NCBI GenBank assembly: GCA_001801485.1
Contig: MGXV01000053.1
Location: forward strand, 1-23,297
From: Gammaproteobacteria bacterium RIFCSPHIGHO2_12_FULL_37_14
Lineage (GTDB): Bacteria; Pseudomonadota; Gammaproteobacteria; DSM-16500
Reading direction: 5' to 3'
Length of the DNA: 23,297 bases
Below the pieces are notes generated by a model that saw only the letters and a program-made list of their open reading frames with translations, did not search any database and had not been told where the DNA came from. Of the stretch, positions 6,279-14,712 are shown in pieces (position 1 is the stretch's first letter; each line of letters opens with the position of its first letter). Both the position numbers and the translations under genes were made by a program.

Positions 6279-9200
6279 ATGCAAATACGACGCCCTAAAG
6301 GAACAAATATAGAGCTAAATAATTTGCTTGATAGACTATTAAGCGAAAATCCCGATCGAGTTGAAGAAGGTATAAGCATTCGCATTCCACCAACCGCACC
6401 ATTACAGCAATCTGCTTATAAGCATGCGATTAACAATTTATGCAATATTCTATCTATCGATCAGGCAGAGAGAGAGAAAGATAGTCTTGACATTCCAAAT
6501 GCTTATCAACTTCTAAAAAAATATCTTATTCAAGTTCAAATCAATGGACTAATAGATAGAAAAAATCACCCTAAGCCACTGGAAAATAATTTGTTAGCAG
6601 CGGCAAAAGATCCTAATCAATTCGAACAAATTATCAATCATCTTCAAAACTATTTTTCATTTGGCATTTTAGAACCGCTCATTAATTTATCTTCTCTCGA
6701 AAACAAATTTGTCACTGAACTTAGCGAAAACATTTATCAACATCTATCAGACTTTTTATCTCCACTATATGGAAAAGAAAAGCAAGAAAAATTATCCATA
6801 CTAGTAACTTGTCTTTTTGATTTAGCAGAGCTATTGAAAACGATTGAGAATGGCGATCAGTACATTAGCATTTGTAAAATCATACTGAATGATTTGTTAA
6901 CTTTAATTCAGAATAATAATGAGTTCTATCTTCCCCTCGAAAATAAGGATACCTTGCAAGCCGCTCTTTGCTTAGCCATGAGCAATCACTTTGCTTCCTT
7001 TATCGAATCTAAAATAAAACCACTCTCTGAACCAGCTAATGCTATTCTATTAAATCTTATAAGATCGGGTAAAAAAGTAAGCATTAATAAAGTTGAAGCC
7101 ACTGCTTTAGATGCTAGCTTTATCGCACAGAAACTGGCCCAACATACTAATATCTCTACTGATGAGGTTGAAGAACTAAGAGGACGAACCAGAGCCTCGC
7201 TGATTAAGCTTGATGACGCGATTCATGATCTTCAGATAACATTCGAGCGCCAAGATCCGGTAGGATATACCAGCGCTACAGTCTCGCAATGTCATGCACT
7301 TTTTAAAAAATTTAAAGCTATCAAAGAAAACATCCTACAAGAATGGTGTATCTATTTAACAACCAACAAAAGTCAAACGGGTGAATTTGGTTACATCAAT
7401 CCTTTTTATTATTATTTTGATTTGGATAAAAATTTAATTTCAAAAGAAATTAAATTTTTGAAAGAATATTGCTACCAAGAACTTAAAAATGAACTGTTAG
7501 CAGCGCTAAGTAAAATTAAAAATGAACTTACTATCGCTAAAAAAAAGAATATCTTTAAATCTCCATTAACGATGCGGATCAAAGAAATACTCTTTGGAAA
7601 TCAAAATAACAACGAAAATAGTGAGAATAAAATTTCAGGTAGCCGATTTGAAATTAAAAATGCACTAAACGCAATAACCCAAAGGAATCTTTCGCAAGAA
7701 AACTTTTTTCCGTTAGTGAATAAACTAATTTGCACCTACAACGAACAATTGTTTGGTCCAGCCGCTCTTGGAAACAAACTTGCGACATTAAAAAATTTTT
7801 ATAGCAATCAAGTAGCAGCAATTCACTCTTTACTAAATCGCCATCATTCAATAATTGATTTTTTTTCAAGTACTCATAATTGTAAAAACGATCAAGATCC
7901 AACCTTACAAGAAGAACTTTTTCATATCATTTCTATCAAAAAAAATTATCAATTAGCGCAAAAAACCGAGAAGAAGTGCAACTCTCGATTGATACGTTTC
8001 CTGGAAGCCCTAGGATATCCGAATAAAAATTTTGAGCTAGGCGACATCCAAACCATTTTAACCTCCTTAAAAAGGACTCAACCACTTTCATCAGCCGATT
8101 ATTTAGAAAAATTAAATCAATTATCAATCTCTATCGATCAATTACGTCAGACTAATAGTAGCTACATCGATCGCCTTCGTGCCAAAGCAATTGAAAATCT
8201 TTGTTATAATATGATTGAAACTCATTGTCTTAATCACAAAGGGCAATTATCGTTAAACTTCACTCATAATCAATTATCACATATCAGAAGAATTGTTTTT
8301 GCTATTAAAAAATCAAATAGTAATAAACGAGCTGCCAACCTATCGCAACAGCTTATGGATCGTATTCAAAATCTGCAAGACGCCCCCGCAAATAGTAGTC
8401 GATTATTACTAAGCGCAACTAAAAAAGACATCTTAGCACTTTCGGTTCCTCATGTTTCTTATTTATCAAAGGAATCTATAAAAATTGCAACATTTGAAAA
8501 AGCTTTTATCCACGCTATGACTTCTCAAACTATCGGTCAATATGCCATCAGTAGTGGCCAACTACAAACGATGCCAGGCGCAATTAGCAATATAAGCGCT
8601 TTGTTCGGATCTGTTGCTGTTCCCTTTGGAGCATGCGCAAATGGAGTAGCTTGGATGGTAGATCAACAGCAATCACATCAGATAGCTAAAAACACTGTAC
8701 AGAATATGCTACCGCTCATTCAATGGATGGCATTAATCGAAGAGAAGTTCACGCCTTACTTCTCTAAATTTTTTCGTATGCAAATTATCAATATGAAGAA
8801 CAAAACTGATATCGAACGTTTTGCTGAGTTTTGTCAAAAACGAATGTTTGCTGCGCTTAAACAAGGAGGAAAACAGGATTGGGCGCAAGGATTAACCATT
8901 GAACGATTTTTAATTGCTGCTGTGTTTAAAATGCAAAATAAATTATCTATCATTCCATTTAGAACAGACCACTATCATCAAGAGAATGATGCTTCGATGT
9001 TTGGAAATTCAAGCTTTCAAAAAATGATTGGTAGCGTGGCTTTTATCACTGATAAGCCACCAGCAGATATACAACTTCCTTCATTACCAACCATATCAGA
9101 TTCAACTAGCGACATTTATATTGGTTCAAGACTGATGAAGCAATCCAAAAAAGTTTCAAAACCTCATCAAGCAATTAAAAAATCTATCAAAAAATATGGT

Positions 9201-9377
9201 GTTGTAGATTTAATTAATTCAACTGAGTTTTCAAGCAAATTGGCCGGCATCACTGCAAGAACAAATATATCATCTTATCCTCATTCTCTTAGTAAAGTAT
9301 TTCATCATACCAATCAAACTTTAGGCGACTTTTTTAAGGAAAAGCGTGCTGAAATTCAATACCGAGCGCGTACTTAA
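6279..9377 (+). CDS. Large orphan protein, 1032 residues, upstream of radA
   Basis: Not recognised. The frame is one unbroken 3.1 kb gene with AT-rich codon use like its neighbours. The protein is rich in Leu, Asn, Lys and Gln and looks mostly helical, with helical-repeat or coiled-coil character over residues 1-740. One less polar, Gly/Ala-rich stretch occurs at about 752-795 (PGAISNISALFGSVAVPFGA), perhaps a membrane-inserting hairpin. No catalytic motif, signal peptide or known domain is evident. The C-terminus is basic and ends near a DFFKEKRAE segment. It stops 14 bases before radA, so the two are probably co-transcribed, although radA normally has other partners. An effector or a surface-linked structural role is possible, but neither is supported by a motif. 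Confidence 0.85.
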   Translation: MQIRRPKGTNIELNNLLDRLLSENPDRVEEGISIRIPPTAPLQQSAYKHAINNLCNILSIDQAEREKDSLDIPNAYQLLKKYLIQVQINGLIDRKNHPKPLENNLLAAAKDPNQFEQIINHLQNYFSFGILEPLINLSSLENKFVTELSENIYQHLSDFLSPLYGKEKQEKLSILVTCLFDLAELLKTIENGDQYISICKIILNDLLTLIQNNNEFYLPLENKDTLQAALCLAMSNHFASFIESKIKPLSEPANAILLNLIRSGKKVSINKVEATALDASFIAQKLAQHTNISTDEVEELRGRTRASLIKLDDAIHDLQITFERQDPVGYTSATVSQCHALFKKFKAIKENILQEWCIYLTTNKSQTGEFGYINPFYYYFDLDKNLISKEIKFLKEYCYQELKNELLAALSKIKNELTIAKKKNIFKSPLTMRIKEILFGNQNNNENSENKISGSRFEIKNALNAITQRNLSQENFFPLVNKLICTYNEQLFGPAALGNKLATLKNFYSNQVAAIHSLLNRHHSIIDFFSSTHNCKNDQDPTLQEELFHIISIKKNYQLAQKTEKKCNSRLIRFLEALGYPNKNFELGDIQTILTSLKRTQPLSSADYLEKLNQLSISIDQLRQTNSSYIDRLRAKAIENLCYNMIETHCLNHKGQLSLNFTHNQLSHIRRIVFAIKKSNSNKRAANLSQQLMDRIQNLQDAPANSSRLLLSATKKDILALSVPHVSYLSKESIKIATFEKAFIHAMTSQTIGQYAISSGQLQTMPGAISNISALFGSVAVPFGACANGVAWMVDQQQSHQIAKNTVQNMLPLIQWMALIEEKFTPYFSKFFRMQIINMKNKTDIERFAEFCQKRMFAALKQGGKQDWAQGLTIERFLIAAVFKMQNKLSIIPFRTDHYHQENDASMFGNSSFQKMIGSVAFITDKPPADIQLPSLPTISDSTSDIYIGSRLMKQSKKVSKPHQAIKKSIKKYGVVDLINSTEFSSKLAGITARTNISSYPHSLSKVFHHTNQTLGDFFKEKRAEIQYRART

Positions 9378-9391
9378 ATGATAGGAATATT

Positions 9392-10759
9392 ATGTCAAAA
9401 GCAAAAACAATTTTTTGTTGTCAATCATGCGGTACTATTTATCCTAAATGGACTGGTCAGTGTAATGGCTGTAACCAATGGAATACTATTGTTGAAGAAA
9501 TAACTGCGCCTACTTCTTCAAGATATCAAGGTTATGCTGGTACCGAATCTACTATTACTCGCATGCTAGATGTGAAATTACATGACGAAATTCGTCAATC
9601 TAGCGGCCTACAAGAATTAGATCGTGTATTAGGTGGCGGTATTATTATGGGTTCGGCCATTCTTATTGGTGGAGACCCAGGAATTGGTAAATCAACTATT
9701 CTGCTCCAAGCTATTGCTCATCTTAGTCAAACATTAAAAGTTATTTATGTTACTGGTGAAGAGTCTCCTCAACAAATTACCTTGCGTGCCCGCCGTTTAG
9801 GGTTACCAGAAAATTATTTATGGTTACTTGCTGATACACAAATTGAACGTATTCTCAATCATGTTCAAAAAGAAAAACCACGCGTCATTGTTATCGATTC
9901 TATACAAACTATGCATACCGCCATGTTATCGTCAGCGCCAGGTTCGGTCGGGCAAGTTCGAGAAAGTACTATGCAATTGGTTAAATACGTTAAGCAAACT
10001 GAAACCGCTCTATTTTTAGTAGGACATGTGACGAAAGAAGGAAGTTTAGCTGGCCCGCGGGTACTCGAGCACATGGTTGATACCGTGCTTTATTTCGAAG
10101 GCGAGCAAGATAATCGATATCGAATGATACGTGCCGTTAAAAATCGCTTTGGCGCAGTGAATGAGCTTGGTATTTTTGCCATGACAGAAAAAGGTTTGCG
10201 CGAAGTGAATCATCCTTCCGCTATTTTTCTTTCACGCTATTCGCAACCTGTTGCTGGTAGTATTATCACTGCCACCAAAGAAGGCTCCCGACCACTTTTA
10301 GTTGAAGTGCAAGCGCTGGTTGATCAAACTCATTTAGGAAATCCTCGGCGTCTCGCTGTCGGCTTGGAAACACAACGCTTATCCATGTTACTCGCCATTT
10401 TAAATCGTCATAGCGGGATTTCTACGCATAATTTAGATGTGTTTTTAAATGTAGTAGGAGGATTGCAAATTTTCGAAACCGCCGCTGATTTACCTATATT
10501 ATTTGCAATTTTATCTAGCTTGCGTAACCGTCCTTTGCCATCCAATCTAATTGCATTTGGTGAGTTAGGTCTTGCCGGCGAAATTCGTCCCGTATCTGGT
10601 GGCCAGGAACGCCTAAAAGAAGCCACCAAACATGGCTTTAAAATAGCGATCATCCCACATGCAAATGTCGTTAAAAAAATTTCTGAAGATTTAAAAATCA
10701 TCCCTGTGCAATCATTAAAAGAAGCAATCGATTGTCTTGAAAATTTATCCTCTCATTGA
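9392..10759 (+). CDS. radA: DNA repair protein RadA
   Basis: A 455-residue RadA (Sms), the branch-migration helicase that helps RecA in recombinational repair and processes recombination intermediates. Domains in order: N-terminal zinc finger with CQSC (10-13) and CNGC (24-27); RecA-like ATPase with Walker A GGDPGIGKST (93-102) and Walker B near VIVIDS (165-170); the RadA-specific KNRFG motif (250-254); and a C-terminal Lon-like domain (about 280-450) with GGLQIFETAADLPI. Length and all motifs are normal. It follows the 1032-residue orphan by 14 bases and converges on the HigBA pair, with 99 bases between that hold no clear terminator. Confidence 0.97.
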   Translation: MSKAKTIFCCQSCGTIYPKWTGQCNGCNQWNTIVEEITAPTSSRYQGYAGTESTITRMLDVKLHDEIRQSSGLQELDRVLGGGIIMGSAILIGGDPGIGKSTILLQAIAHLSQTLKVIYVTGEESPQQITLRARRLGLPENYLWLLADTQIERILNHVQKEKPRVIVIDSIQTMHTAMLSSAPGSVGQVRESTMQLVKYVKQTETALFLVGHVTKEGSLAGPRVLEHMVDTVLYFEGEQDNRYRMIRAVKNRFGAVNELGIFAMTEKGLREVNHPSAIFLSRYSQPVAGSIITATKEGSRPLLVEVQALVDQTHLGNPRRLAVGLETQRLSMLLAILNRHSGISTHNLDVFLNVVGGLQIFETAADLPILFAILSSLRNRPLPSNLIAFGELGLAGEIRPVSGGQERLKEATKHGFKIAIIPHANVVKKISEDLKIIPVQSLKEAIDCLENLSSH

Positions 10760-10858
10760 CACTTCCCTCAAGAGCACTTGTCGATTAGAAATCAACATCA
10801 GTTCTGCTTATTCATTCCTTAGAGCCTGTTTAAAATCTTTTCCGACCTTGAATCGAGT

Positions 10859-11191
10859 TTAAGCATAAGTGACAGTAACATGTCCTGTATGATGTTTTTT
10901 CGAAGACGGCCTATCTTTAATTATAATTTCTATGTCTTGTTGAAGCTTATTGAGCATGTTTATTAGTTTTCCAATAGAAAAACCAGAAAAATGACCACGT
11001 TTTAATAATGAAATTTTTGGTTGTGTGATACCTAAAATTTCCGCAGATTTTTTTTGCGTCCATTTTTTCTTTTTAACGATTTCCATGATTCTGGAAACAA
11101 GTATTGCCTTTGCTTGCATTTCTTCTGCATCAGGAAACCCTAAATCTTTATAGATATTTCCGGAGCTGCGATGAATTTGAATATTGCTCAT
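10859..11191 (-). CDS. XRE-family antitoxin of a HigBA-type pair
   Basis: A 110-residue Cro/C1-type helix-turn-helix protein of the HTH_37 group that pairs with Gp49/HigB toxins. The DNA-binding part is at about 36-85: SRIMEIVKKKKWTQKKSAEI, LGITQPKISLLKRG and FSIGKLINMLNKL. It should neutralise the toxin encoded just upstream and repress the operon through the palindrome at 11613-11638. The gene follows the toxin by 22 bases, the toxin-first order typical of higBA. Confidence 0.88.
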   Translation of the reverse strand: MSNIQIHRSSGNIYKDLGFPDAEEMQAKAILVSRIMEIVKKKKWTQKKSAEILGITQPKISLLKRGHFSGFSIGKLINMLNKLQQDIEIIIKDRPSSKKHHTGHVTVTYA

Positions 11192-11213
11192 GTGCTTACC
11201 TCAGTATTAAATC

Positions 11214-11576
11214 TTATTTACTATGTTTCTTTATATCTTCTTTCGCGATAGCGAATCGCTGCTTAATTAAATCAATTTCTTTTTTTGGCGTTTCAATGCC
11301 ATGTTTTGATTTCTTCTGGAACACATGCAACACATAAATATCGTCGCCCAATTTCACTGCATATACAGCACGGTATGTATTTTTATTATAATCGCTTACT
11401 ATTTCTAATATTCCAGAACCTATGCCCTTTAAAGGCTTTGCGTTGAGTGGTGTTTTCCCCTCTTGTACTTGATGGAGCGAAAACCCTATTTCACGCTGAA
11501 CACTTCCAGGTAGTTCTTTTAAATCATCTAACGATGAACCAAGCCAGGTGATTGGCCTTAAGTTTATATCATCCAT
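11214..11576 (-). CDS. HigB/Gp49-like RelE-superfamily toxin
   Basis: A 120-residue protein of the phage Gp49-like (DUF891) branch of the RelE/HigB fold, mRNA interferases that cut mRNA at the ribosome. Typical segments: ITWLGSSLDDLKELP (9-23), VQREIGFSLHQVQEG (25-39), LKGIGSGILEIV (49-60), YRAVYAV (68-74), IYVLHVFQKKSKHG (79-92) and a final IDLIKQRF helix. Length is normal and nothing is broken. It is the first gene of the operon; its promoter is overlapped by a 12-bp-arm palindrome. Confidence 0.88.
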   Translation of the reverse strand: MDDINLRPITWLGSSLDDLKELPGSVQREIGFSLHQVQEGKTPLNAKPLKGIGSGILEIVSDYNKNTYRAVYAVKLGDDIYVLHVFQKKSKHGIETPKKEIDLIKQRFAIAKEDIKKHSK

Positions 11577-11594
11577 TTTCTACTACTCAATTAA

Positions 11595-11638
11595 ATTATA
11601 GCAATTATTTCATATTTATACCAATTTTGGTATAAATA
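11595..11638 (-). promoter_or_regulatory. higBA promoter with palindromic operator
   Basis: On the minus strand a perfect -10, TATAAT, covers 11595-11600, and a -35, TTGGTA, covers 11619-11624, with an 18-base spacer. The -35 is embedded in a long palindrome: TATTTATACCAA (11613-11624) and TTGGTATAAATA (11627-11638) are perfect inverted repeats separated by two bases. Binding of the XRE antitoxin there would block RNA polymerase, the usual autoregulation. Confidence 0.7.
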
Positions 11639-11811
11639 ATGGTAAGTATTTGAATTTAATTTATATCACTAGGCGAGTCATTGAATAGCGTAAAGCATGC
11701 CCTTTACAATATCCTCATGCGCTTTAAATTGCAGCAACCATTTCTTCCTTTTTCCCCTTTTAGGCGAACTAGTAATTTTTTTTCGACTAACTTTTTTAAG
11801 GATACTCTTGT

Positions 11812-12065
11812 CACTCCGATATTAGCTTTGATTTTAACGGCTAAAATATTCGGAAAGATGCCAACAATGAAAAAATACAGTTATTCTGAAAATGATATTA
11901 TTTATGATGCATGCAAAAACGTGTATGTCAGTACCTAGATACTAGCTAGTAAAATTTCAAAAAAATAATGAATTATGGAACGGTGTTGGAGATTATCATC
12001 CGCAATATCAAATAAATACGGCTGCAAGACGAGCGACTATACCAATACAATCAAAGCCTAAATGA
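11812..12065 (+). pseudogene. Decayed lytic transglycosylase (SLT domain) fragment
   Basis: Between higB and the next intact gene (about 620 bases) no whole gene is seen, but two frames together read like the C-terminal half of a soluble lytic transglycosylase. Frame one gives KMPTMKKYSYSENDIIYDAC and KNVYVST, then a TAG (11936) where the family has Trp, then ILASKISK. After a shift, frame two gives NELWNGVGDYHPQYQ and ends at 12065. This follows the family order of the PTL.K.G segment, C.NI.VG.WIL and W..VG.YHS. The active-site Glu region is not recognisable, so the gene is truncated, has an in-frame stop and is frameshifted. The 170 bases upstream hold nothing I can name. Confidence 0.55.
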
Positions 12066-12195
12066 ATAATATGCCTGAATTGCATTTTTCGTTCAACAAA
12101 TATACAATACTACTGCTAAAAAAGGTTACTTAACCGAAATGACATTGAGCATTTAAATAAAGTAGAAAACCACAAAAAACAAACGAGGCATAAAT

Positions 12196-13230
12196 ATGGA
12201 ATCTAGGCAACGAGCACAAATCTCTATCATTTGCGTTGGAGAAGCACATTGCGATCCTTCTGCAAAATTATCGATTTTATCTGCTATAAAAAAATTCCAT
12301 GAAAAAAATATACCTGTTGTGTTTTGTGCTGAAAAACCACAAGAGAGTACCTTGATCGAACAATATGATATTTTAAATAAGGAAATAAGTGCATTTGAGA
12401 ATGCAATTGAGGTCTATAATCTGGGAAAATATTTTTATAAAGAAAATGGTGAAGAATTGCCTTTTTTCAACCTAAATAATAGTAAAAATCTCAAATTTGA
12501 AATTAAGCAAAAATTAGAAGAGAAAAATCTTCCTTTACTCAATGAGATTTGTGAAGAATTAATCAAGTTACCTGCTAAGCAGGCAGCGAAGAAATTATTA
12601 GCTTATCTTATCGATAATAAGATCGAATACATTGCAATTGATAGAATCAAATCACTTTGGGATTCTTTCTGTCAATCAATCAGTAATACCGAAAATAATA
12701 CAAAAAATTTTGATATTATTCTTAGTCACGAAAAGGATCGAATTGATACAATGGTGGATATGCTTTTTCATAAAGCAATTCTTCCTTTACAAAACATGGG
12801 TGGCATTATTATTTGTAATATTGGCGCAATGCATGCACACAGGTTAGCAGCTAACCTACAAGCAAAATATAAAATACCTTCAATAGCACTTTACTGTTAT
12901 TCAGATCAGCAAGCTGAAAATATTAATAATCATCTGCGTAATCTAAGTATTTCTAAGTGTAGAGTTGATCCTATCGAGATAAAGAAATTATATGAACATG
13001 TTCCTTATCTGACACTGCATTTTGAGGTAGGTGATAACAATGAATTCTGCAATAAAAAATTTGACGAGATTATTACTTCTCATATAGATGTAAGAACAAG
13101 TCATAAAATAAAATTAAAGCAAGGATTAGTGTATGGCGGAGCCCTAGCTATAGTAGGACTATTTTGCTTTAAGTTGTTAACTCAAAACAATATTCAACCT
13201 TATATTAATCCGCTCTTCAACAGGAAATAG
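12196..13230 (+). CDS. TraB/Tiki/EreA/ChaN-superfamily protein with C-terminal membrane segment
   Basis: A 344-residue protein carrying the sparse signature of this hydrolase superfamily: GEAH at 15-18 right after the first strand, a Glu after the second strand (CAEKP, Glu46), an Arg in DRIDTM (181-186), and a second GxxH, GAMH, at 210-213. In Tiki, EreA and ChaN the His and Glu residues line the active site or bind metal. Residues 310-328 (LVYGGALAIVGLFCFKLL) form one hydrophobic helix near the C-terminus, so the protein is probably tail-anchored. No signal peptide is present. ACGAGG lies upstream of the ATG as ribosome binding site. The next gene starts 93 bases later on the same strand. 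Substrate unknown; a protease, esterase or heme-related role is possible. Confidence 0.65.
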   Translation: MESRQRAQISIICVGEAHCDPSAKLSILSAIKKFHEKNIPVVFCAEKPQESTLIEQYDILNKEISAFENAIEVYNLGKYFYKENGEELPFFNLNNSKNLKFEIKQKLEEKNLPLLNEICEELIKLPAKQAAKKLLAYLIDNKIEYIAIDRIKSLWDSFCQSISNTENNTKNFDIILSHEKDRIDTMVDMLFHKAILPLQNMGGIIICNIGAMHAHRLAANLQAKYKIPSIALYCYSDQQAENINNHLRNLSISKCRVDPIEIKKLYEHVPYLTLHFEVGDNNEFCNKKFDEIITSHIDVRTSHKIKLKQGLVYGGALAIVGLFCFKLLTQNNIQPYINPLFNRK

Positions 13231-13323
13231 TATCTTGCTAGCTTGTTACATGCGAGATTTTGGCATCGCCTTCAATTACAATTAAAACATACCTAATTTA
13301 TTTCTATCAAAACGAGGCAGTTA

Positions 13324-14553
13324 ATGAATACAAGAAATATTACTACTGATTGTTACCAAGAAATAGAATCCAAGCCTGAGATATCTTCATTTAATGGTGA
13401 TAATCCGTTCCTCCCAAAATTTGAAATTTTTGAAAAAGATCCAACAAAACAATTTCTAGAAATACTGGTAGATATAAAATTTGGAAAAGGCTACTTACCC
13501 AATCTAGAACAACGCATTGATCAAAAAAACCAAAAAGGCATCACTTGCTTTTATTATGCATTGAATACACTGCGCCCTCGATTCGGGAAATTTTTTAGTG
13601 AATCCCATCCTGGGCGTGATATTGAAAAAAAGATTTCAAATTATAGAAAAGCAGTCACAGATCTAGGTAATCTTCATGAATATCTTTTGAATTTAGCAAG
13701 CCTTATAACTCATGATAAAAATGAATTAAAACAATATCAAGAAAAATATTCCGAAGAAATTATTGAAAAGTTAGGAAAACCATTTTTTGAAGTGATACAG
13801 TTATTTATCGATTATGATAAATTTTCTCTAGAGGGAGTCGTTAATATCTATATTGCTTTTAAGATGATGGCCAATGCAGAAAATTTATTACATAGTTTGA
13901 ATATAAATCCTGATAAAGCAGCAATAGATTACCAGAACAATTATTTCCCCAACTATTCAGATGAATTAAACACTGCTGACAAATGTAACATACTAATGGG
14001 TGCAACATATGAAATTATTGCAAATAAATATCATATTAATTATTCAAAATGGTGTCCGCAGCAAGGGTATATAGGCTTAGGTGAAGCGATAGAAAAAGAA
14101 GGTGCAATAGCTGTTTCGTGCAATTTTTCTGGGTTTTCAATTACAACTTCTAAATCATTACAGAAAAGATTTGGTAAATGGGATCTTTATGGTTGGGATC
14201 AAACAGATTTTGTAAAAATAGATAAGACAAAAAATGGTTTTAATATTGTTAATCGTCATCGAATTTTGATTGTTGGTTTACAACAATATGGCGAGGAGAA
14301 AAATGTCATTTATATGGATTCTAATTCACCTAACAATGCTAATGGACAAAATATAATTTTTAAAATACCATATGATTTTCTTGAATTATGTTTAACGAAC
14401 GTGCATACGTTTAGCAAAGCGCACGAGCACGAGAAAGGAATAATTGGTCCATATGGCTATATCGCAGACCTTGAATATATGCATTCAATAATGAATGATA
14501 TCGAAGAAAAAACGGTAAATAATAAAATATCAACATTAAAAAATACGTTTTAG
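13324..14553 (+). CDS. Possible papain-like cysteine peptidase, orphan
   Basis: The family is not recognised. The 409-residue protein has a Cys in GITCFYYALN (Cys75) at the start of a predicted helix, a His in NRHRILIVG (His312) opening a strand, and an Asp in YMDSNSPN (Asp332) after the next strand. Order and local context match the Cys-His-Asp/Asn arrangement of papain-fold peptidases; QQGYIGLGEAI (246-256) may be the substrate-side segment. No signal peptide or membrane helix is seen. A DIEEKT segment lies 15-20 residues from the C-terminus, which recalls Dot/Icm secretion signals. Ribosome binding site ACGAGG is the same as for the gene before. The functional guess is inference only; the coding call is firm. 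Confidence 0.75.
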   Translation: MNTRNITTDCYQEIESKPEISSFNGDNPFLPKFEIFEKDPTKQFLEILVDIKFGKGYLPNLEQRIDQKNQKGITCFYYALNTLRPRFGKFFSESHPGRDIEKKISNYRKAVTDLGNLHEYLLNLASLITHDKNELKQYQEKYSEEIIEKLGKPFFEVIQLFIDYDKFSLEGVVNIYIAFKMMANAENLLHSLNINPDKAAIDYQNNYFPNYSDELNTADKCNILMGATYEIIANKYHINYSKWCPQQGYIGLGEAIEKEGAIAVSCNFSGFSITTSKSLQKRFGKWDLYGWDQTDFVKIDKTKNGFNIVNRHRILIVGLQQYGEEKNVIYMDSNSPNNANGQNIIFKIPYDFLELCLTNVHTFSKAHEHEKGIIGPYGYIADLEYMHSIMNDIEEKTVNNKISTLKNTF

Positions 14554-14564
14554 TCTACCGAAAA

Positions 14565-14712
14565 CTATGCTGTTGTTAATGCCTGGTACTTATGATAGGC
14601 AAGGTTGCCGACATGCCTCGAGACTAAGGCAGATAATTTACCACCGATTAAATCATGATATTCTAAAACAGGGATTGATTTTGCCTGATAAAAATGTCGA
14701 GGTAATGAAATG
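14565..14712 (-). pseudogene. Fragment of an AbiEii-type nucleotidyltransferase toxin
   Basis: On the minus strand this intergenic stretch reads PRHFYQAKSIPVLEYHDLIG followed by GKLSALVSRHVGN and YHKYQALTTA. That matches the mid-domain of AbiEii/AbiGii toxins (SIPVL...EL.AGK..ALLSR..RDLFD..). Only about 45 residues remain: the nucleotidyltransferase motif is absent, the RD of the RDLFD segment is lost, and the reading frame upstream runs antisense to the esterase gene. It is a relic of a type IV abortive-infection toxin; no AbiEi antitoxin is seen. Confidence 0.45.

Noticed and set aside
10760..10858. Possible terminator or repeat between radA and the antitoxin gene
   Set aside because: No convincing stem-loop or repeat arm was found; GAGCCTGTTTAAAATC looks like some IS ends but no matching inverted end is present.
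11681..11938. Possible 85-residue gene from a TTG start
   Set aside because: Only the last third resembles a protein, and that part continues as a lytic transglycosylase beyond the stop in another frame, so it is a pseudogene piece and not a gene.
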